Assembly (NCBI GenBank): GCA_028532985.1
Contig: JANCIK010000005.1
Location: 2,300,501 to 2,364,500, forward strand
Source of the DNA: Stropharia rugosoannulata
Taxonomy: Eukaryota > Basidiomycota > Agaricomycetes > Agaricales > Strophariaceae
DNA: 64,000 nt
Direction of reading: 5' to 3'
Within the stretch, counting starts at the first letter, position 1; every line of letters starts with the position of its first letter. The notes below the pieces were generated by a model. The model was not told where the DNA came from and ran no database searches. It was given only the letters and a program-made list of their open reading frames with translations. The position numbers were made by a program, and so were the translations under genes. Positions 59,119 through 64,000 of the stretch are shown one piece after another.

Positions 59119-60852
59119 ATGTTTTCCTGGTCGTTTCTCTTTATATTTGCCCTCGTTGCGCTTGTATCTGCAACAGATTACTACAAAATACTAGACGGTA
59201 TGCATACGACAAACGCCCTAGATGAATCAGAGCTAAATACTACGTCACAGTCCACAAGTCCGCATCCGACAGGGACATTAGAGCCGCGTACAAGCGGCTC
59301 AGTAAGAAATACCATCCCGACAAGAATAAGGATCCAGATGCGGAGAGTAGATTCGTAGATATCGCGCGAGGTGCGCTATACATACGCTTTCACACATTTC
59401 TGTATTGACCTGGATCTGTGCAGCATACGAGGTGCTTTCTGATGAAAATGTAAGCACTTTCGGACACATTTCGACGACCCTTTATAATTAATGTGCCTTA
59501 GAAAAGACAAATATACGATAGACATGGAGAGGTAGAATCCCGTCATTTGAATGAATGTAGTCGGTCGTTCTAACAGAAGTTTTAGGAAGGACTGAAGGCA
59601 CATGAAGGTGGTCAAAATCAGCCGAATCCATTTGACGTGTTTGCCAACTTCTTCGGTGGACGTATGTACTCCGTTAGTACTGCAAAATTAGAGAACACTA
59701 ATGCATTTGGAATTAACAGACCAGCAGCAACAAGCTCGACGAGGCCCATCCTCTTTAACCGAATTCGAAGTGTCTCTTGCAGATATGTGTGTCAAAAATG
59801 TTGAATTCGTTGTCAGCTTCTGACTGATATATGCAGGTACCAAGGTGCAAGCATTGATGTAAGTCCCTCTTACCCAATATTATATATGCAGACATGAACG
59901 AATCTGTTCGAAAATTAGTTCATGATCAAGAAGCGTATCCTCTGTGATCACTGCAGAGGGTCAGGCGCGGCGTCTGACGGTGATATTCACACGTGTCCTG
60001 GATGTAATGGCGCTGGCGTGAAGCTCGTCAAGCAGCAGGCAAGTCTTGAAAAATATTTGCGATATGTCGCTTATACTCATATTCTTCAAGATCTTCCCTG
60101 GAATGTTTGCTCAAAGTCAAGTGACGTGTAACGAATGTTCTGGGCGAGGCAAGGTTATCAAGAGGGTCTGTCCTCATTGCCAGGGCCATAAAGTTGTCGA
60201 TCATACCGCGCATTATACTCTCGATGTCACACCTGGTATGCCTGAAGGCCACGAAGTTGTGTTCGAGGGTGAGGCAGATGAAAGCCCTGATTGGGAACCT
60301 GGCAATGTAGTTTTGCGCGTCCGAAGCAAGAAAGAGAAAGGAGGCTGGAGGCGCAAGGAAACTAGTTTGTATTGGAGAGAGACCATTGGTATTGACGAGG
60401 TTTGTAGCCCCACTTCAGTGACCGATGTCTTGATTTTATATATATTTTCAGGCCTTACTCGGTTTCGAAAAAAATATTACTCTTTTGGATGGTCGCAAAC
60501 TCGAGTTAGTGAGGAAGGGTGTCACACAGCCAGGTCTGTCGAAGCCTCCTCCCTTTCTCTATTGATCGATCGGTTTACCTTTTTCCAGGATTTGTACAAG
60601 TCATCAAGGGGGAAGGAATGCCATCATTTGGACGGGCTGGTGTTACTGGGGATTTGTTTGTGGAATACAATGTAGTTCTACCTGTTGATCTATCACCGGA
60701 ATTACGGCGAAGTAAGTCTACTTGTTCGCGATTACCGGATCTGCGATTGCGTTCGGTCGGATTTGCCCCTGGACTTGTCACTAACATCTATTATTTCGAC
60801 AGAGCTAACAGACGCATTCCGCCAGCCATCGTCGACACACGACGAGCTATAA
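59119..60852 (+). CDS. SCJ1: ER-lumenal DnaJ chaperone (Scj1/ERdj3-like)
   Basis: This Hsp40 partners Kar2/BiP inside the endoplasmic reticulum in protein folding and degradation. It starts MFSWSFLFIFALVALVSA, a signal peptide. The J domain follows (DYYKILD, then YKRLSKKYHPDKNKDPD with the HPD motif). Next come a Gly/Gln linker, then the zinc-finger domain with four CxxCxGxG repeats (CDHCRGSG, CPGCNGAG, CNECSGRG, CPHCQGHK). The substrate-binding C-terminal domain follows (LDVTPGMPEGHEVVFEGEAD, GDLFVEYNVVLP). The last codons read HDEL before TAA at 60850-60852, a standard ER retention signal. It is split by about nine introns. Assignment to Scj1 over other type-I DnaJs rests on the signal peptide and HDEL. 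Confidence 0.92.
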
Positions 60853-62068
60853 TATATTTGACAATTATTTTAATACAGAATATTTATAATCCCTTTTGCA
60901 GCCAGTTTGCAGCATCTACGGTCTTCATGCATCCATGATGCATGACACACATTTCTCTGTCAGTACAATATCATAAGACTGGAGGGGACTGTCAGCCTAT
61001 TATCGTCTTATTAAATGGCAGTGAGTAATGCATCTTGTGGATACACACTTGCTGAGGAAATTATGAAAACAACGCATCCAATCGCAGCTGCGTCTACTTG
61101 TGACGGGCTGCATCATGATGGTTGACTATTGGCATTATAGTGACGCGCGGTGTTGATTTCACTGAGCAAAAAATCAACATAATGACCTGAAATCCATCCT
61201 GATGACACTGTCATCATTTGGTGACAGCAATATGTACCAATCCTTCTCGAATTAAACGGTGAAGCAAAGTCTACAAATCTTTCAACGTCGTGCATTTTGA
61301 GTTTTTTCTGCGTGCTGAACGATGGCCACGCATGTAACTAGCTAAGGCGCATACTAGCAAGTTGCAAGGTTATCAAGTAACAAATGACCACACCGGTGGC
61401 TATGATCTTTTGCGGTCCGACCAAGTCAACGGAAAAGGTATATGTACTTTGTGTTTCTCATCGAACCTCCTCCGAGTCTCACAATGATAGATTGGCATGT
61501 ACATTTGTAACCATGGCCATCTCGACACCTCCATGTGGGCACCCGACTTTCCAGCTTTTTGGGAAGGACTGGAGTGCGCGGGACAGTAAAAATAGAGCAA
61601 CTGTGTGATGCCAAGTAAGCCAAGTCCTTGATTCTACAGCCTACAGAGCTAATAATAGACCCAACGTCTACACCCCATCTGCCAGTCCTTCCAATGAATA
61701 GTGGCGGACAGTGGCAGACTATGGCATACGCATCGAAATATGACTTAGAGACTGTCTACCAGGCATAGGGGGCTATGTCCTTCTGCACTCTAGACCGCCA
61801 CTGTACGGAATTGTAAACGTATAAATACAAGCCAGTTTATCGAAGATAAGTCAATTCGCTTTCTTCTTTTGTTTCAGCTTTGCTTTTTATTCGGCCAGGT
61901 TGCCCACTTCAGTCTTTATTTGAACGTCTAATCTCCTCAGGGTAGGCCTTAGATACTAGCTTGAAGCCAGTGAGTGCCGCTTTGATTTTGGCAGAAACGT
62001 TCGTTTGACCTGATAACCCTTCATCATCTTAAGTCTCGAGACTTCGAATCACCATTCATCAAATCACC
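60853..62068. other. Intergenic, promoter side of the secreted-protein gene
   Basis: About 1.2 kb with no recognised gene. The frames near 61384-61623 overlap on both strands and have no support. The downstream 250 bases contain a TATA box and a pyrimidine-rich leader. Confidence 0.5.
61820..61827 (+). promoter_or_regulatory. TATA box of the small secreted-protein gene
   Basis: TATAAATA lies 242 bases before the start codon at 62069. A T-rich leader follows. The distance is longer than usual, allowing a 5' untranslated region of about 200 bases. Confidence 0.5.
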
Positions 62069-62806
62069 ATGTTTTTCAGCCTTATGTGTGCTGCTGCTCT
62101 CGCCCTTTCTGCACTATCGTCGGGAGTCTCCGCAGCCGTCATTCCCAACGAGTCTGCCGACATAAGTATGCGCTTGTCTCCATCTTTAAATGAATAGGCG
62201 CCCTAACTTACCCATAACTTCTTAGGCGTTCGTGGCGGCTTCCAATCCTTCGATAACTATGGTGGATTCTCTTCCATGAGCGGATTTGACAATTTCTATG
62301 GCTCGGATAACTTTGACGATAGCCATTTCAGCTCGAGTTCAATCCACATTGTCGAAGAGAGCGAACTCGTTTGCCATAGCGAGAGCATCGTCATCATACA
62401 ACAGCGCCTTCTTGTTCTCCAAGAGATGGCTAAACGGTATTCATGCTTCGCCGCGGCGCTTAACAAACGATTCTAATAACTATTTTACAGCGTCATCACT
62501 GAGCAAGTATGCGACGTTGAGACCCAGACCATCGTCTTTGAACAGTTCCACTCGAGCCTACACGGCTTCAGCCGCGATCTCAGGCGCTTCTCTGGACGTG
62601 ATGTCGGTTATGATTCGAGCATTGCATCGCACTTCAGCGACTTCTACAATGGTGACGGATCGCTCAGCACAAGCGACTTCGGATTCTCGGGAAATGACCT
62701 TGGCAGCTCGTATGTCGTCCCCACCGGAAACAACTGGGGAAGAAACTCCCACATTTCCGTGAATAACGCCTACTCTGCCGCGCGCTCTGCGGTCACCCAT
62801 TTCTAA
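62069..62806 (+). CDS. Small secreted protein, unknown function
   Basis: Starts MFFSLMCAAALALSALSSG, an ideal signal peptide with likely cleavage after VSA. Three exons join in frame: intron 1 follows ESADI and intron 2 follows LQEMAK. The mature part has a Gly/Ser/Phe/Asp-rich segment (GGFSSMSGFDNFYGSDNFDD), a short helical segment with two Cys (LVCHSESIVIIQQRLLVLQE, VITEQVCDVETQ), and a Ser/Gly/Asn-rich C-terminus ending SAVTHF. Two Cys allow one disulfide bond. The length is about 200 residues, effector-like in size, but not Cys-rich enough for a hydrophobin. Related secreted proteins with this central Cys-helix-Cys block occur in Agaricomycetes to my recollection; the role is unknown. Confidence 0.8.
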
Positions 62807-64000
62807 ATCCTGTAGTCATTTTGGAGATGGTTCGCATTCACATAATACACGGACGCCTCAAGGAATCTTGATTTGTAAATACTGTATTACCTTCCCTTGA
62901 GTTAATTGACAATTTCTCGCCATCACACCCACACATGCAGCTTTTATGTACTTTTCCTTACCAGGCATTAGTGTCGTTATCACTAACAGACCGAACCGTG
63001 TTCTGCATCTTGCGCAGTAATAACATCGTCAACTCTCAATCAAGGTCGCTACTGCGCTTCATAGATAATCAACCCCCCGTGGCCGGGTTGCATGATTGGT
63101 TGAGCTGTTGAGCTAACAGACACAGTACGCATGTGCATATGATTAGGTCGGACATAAAAGTGGTATGAATACCTCATCAGCTACTAATCAAACAGATTCT
63201 GTTTGTGTCAAGTTTATGCCTTTATCTTTAGCCACAGACAGACCGTAGTCATTTTGATTTCTTTGTGAATGCGTAAATATAATTCGACCACTATGTGGTG
63301 GTAATAGGAAAGACGGGGACTTTGCATCAAGCCCAAGGGCTGAGGAAGCTCTAGGAATGTCGTCAATATCCATGGTGGCATCAGATTCGCAAACAAAATC
63401 AGAATACGCGTGAGAGAAAGTGCCTAAAACCAATGGACCGAATTCGTGGTACTTTACAACTTGTACTTGCTCAGAAGTTGATGCGACGGGGATGTATGCA
63501 AGATGTATGCAAACTTCCCAGTCAATTCACATACAAGCTGCACATCCAGGGCCTATGTGAATTTTATCGTCGCTATGCTGCAAAAAAGTCATAGAAACCA
63601 GCATTTATCCGACGTCGCCGTTGGGCATCAGCAAAGGTCGGCCAATTGAGTGCCTCCAAGCAGCTTCCAAAGCATTCCTCGGCCAGCAAGTCCAAAAATA
63701 CTCGCATTTATACCTCCTGGAAGGGGCATAGCTCTCGTGGTATCAGGCGCACGCACGCCGGGTCTTACTACTCGCGATCTCCATGGATGCGGATGAACTG
63801 GGACTAAGATAGCAATTATTAGCACCTGTTTCTACCAGGGGTTATATAAAAGGCACGGGGCACCCGTGTTGGTCCCCATTCCCTCTTCGACTTTACATCC
63901 TCATTTTTGGCCAGGTAGCCTTTCGTTCTTCGTTCCCTTTCGATTTTTTTTCGCCTTGCCGGACAACTTTCATCGTTAATTTTACCTGCCTTTCCACCTA
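62807..64000. other. Intergenic to window end, includes a probable promoter
   Basis: About 1.2 kb without a supported gene. Reverse frames at 63188-63433 and 63628-63825 have no family features. The last 160 bases look like a forward promoter and leader. Confidence 0.45.
63842..63853 (+). promoter_or_regulatory. TATA box and leader of a gene beyond the window
   Basis: TATATAAAAGG is a strong TATA box. It is followed by about 140 bases rich in T and C (TTCCCTCTTCGACTTTAC and similar), typical of the leader of a highly expressed fungal gene. The coding start must lie past base 64000. Confidence 0.5.

Overview
The window looks like a chromosome segment of a filamentous basidiomycete, most likely an Agaricomycete. 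Genes are cut by many short introns (about 45-65 bases) with GTRNGY donors and YAG acceptors. Two membrane-protein families typical of mushroom genomes occur in small clusters. A chromodomain LTR retrotransposon of fungal type sits in the middle. All exon structures below were read by eye from splice signals and family conservation, so junctions are predictions.

Layout. 0-0.4 kb: 3' end of a WD40 protein. 0.7-6.5 kb: three reverse-strand genes of one uncharacterised seven-helix family, two of them tandem copies. 7.8-8.5 kb: a small mitochondrial protein. 9.2-13.0 kb: chaperonin subunit CCT5 and the PP2A catalytic subunit, head to head over 186 bases. 13.5-14.9 kb: a Sec14-like lipid-transfer protein. 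15.4-17.5 kb: a membrane protein with a long disordered tail. 17.9-19.7 kb: prolyl iminopeptidase. 19.87-29.60 kb: a complete, very young Ty3/Gypsy chromovirus with identical 447-base LTRs, a 5-base target duplication and three long ORFs.

30.3-35.1 kb: two DUF6534-like membrane proteins and a decayed third copy, with a small inverted-repeat element between the two genes. 35.7-38.6 kb: a SUN-domain protein (Sad1-like). 39.64-40.73 kb: a large foldback element. 41.1-41.8 kb: a DM9-repeat protein. 42.1-45.4 kb: a BRO1-domain protein of PalA/Rim20 type. 45.4-51.3 kb: gene-poor. 51.3-54.0 kb: a Ras GTPase-activating protein. 54.7-57.0 kb: a membrane-anchored or GPI-anchored aspartic protease. 57.1-58.9 kb: an unknown protein. 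59.1-60.9 kb: an ER-lumenal DnaJ ending in HDEL. 62.1-62.8 kb: a small secreted protein. The window ends in what looks like a TATA-containing promoter.

Most genes are single-copy housekeeping genes with no operon-like logic. The accessory material is the two membrane-receptor-like clusters and three mobile elements. The strongest candidates for something undescribed are in the retrotransposon: a third ORF of 258 codons between pol and the 3' LTR with no domain I recognise, a Gag ORF that runs about 650 residues beyond its zinc knuckle, no visible tRNA primer site, and a -1 overlap between gag and pol.
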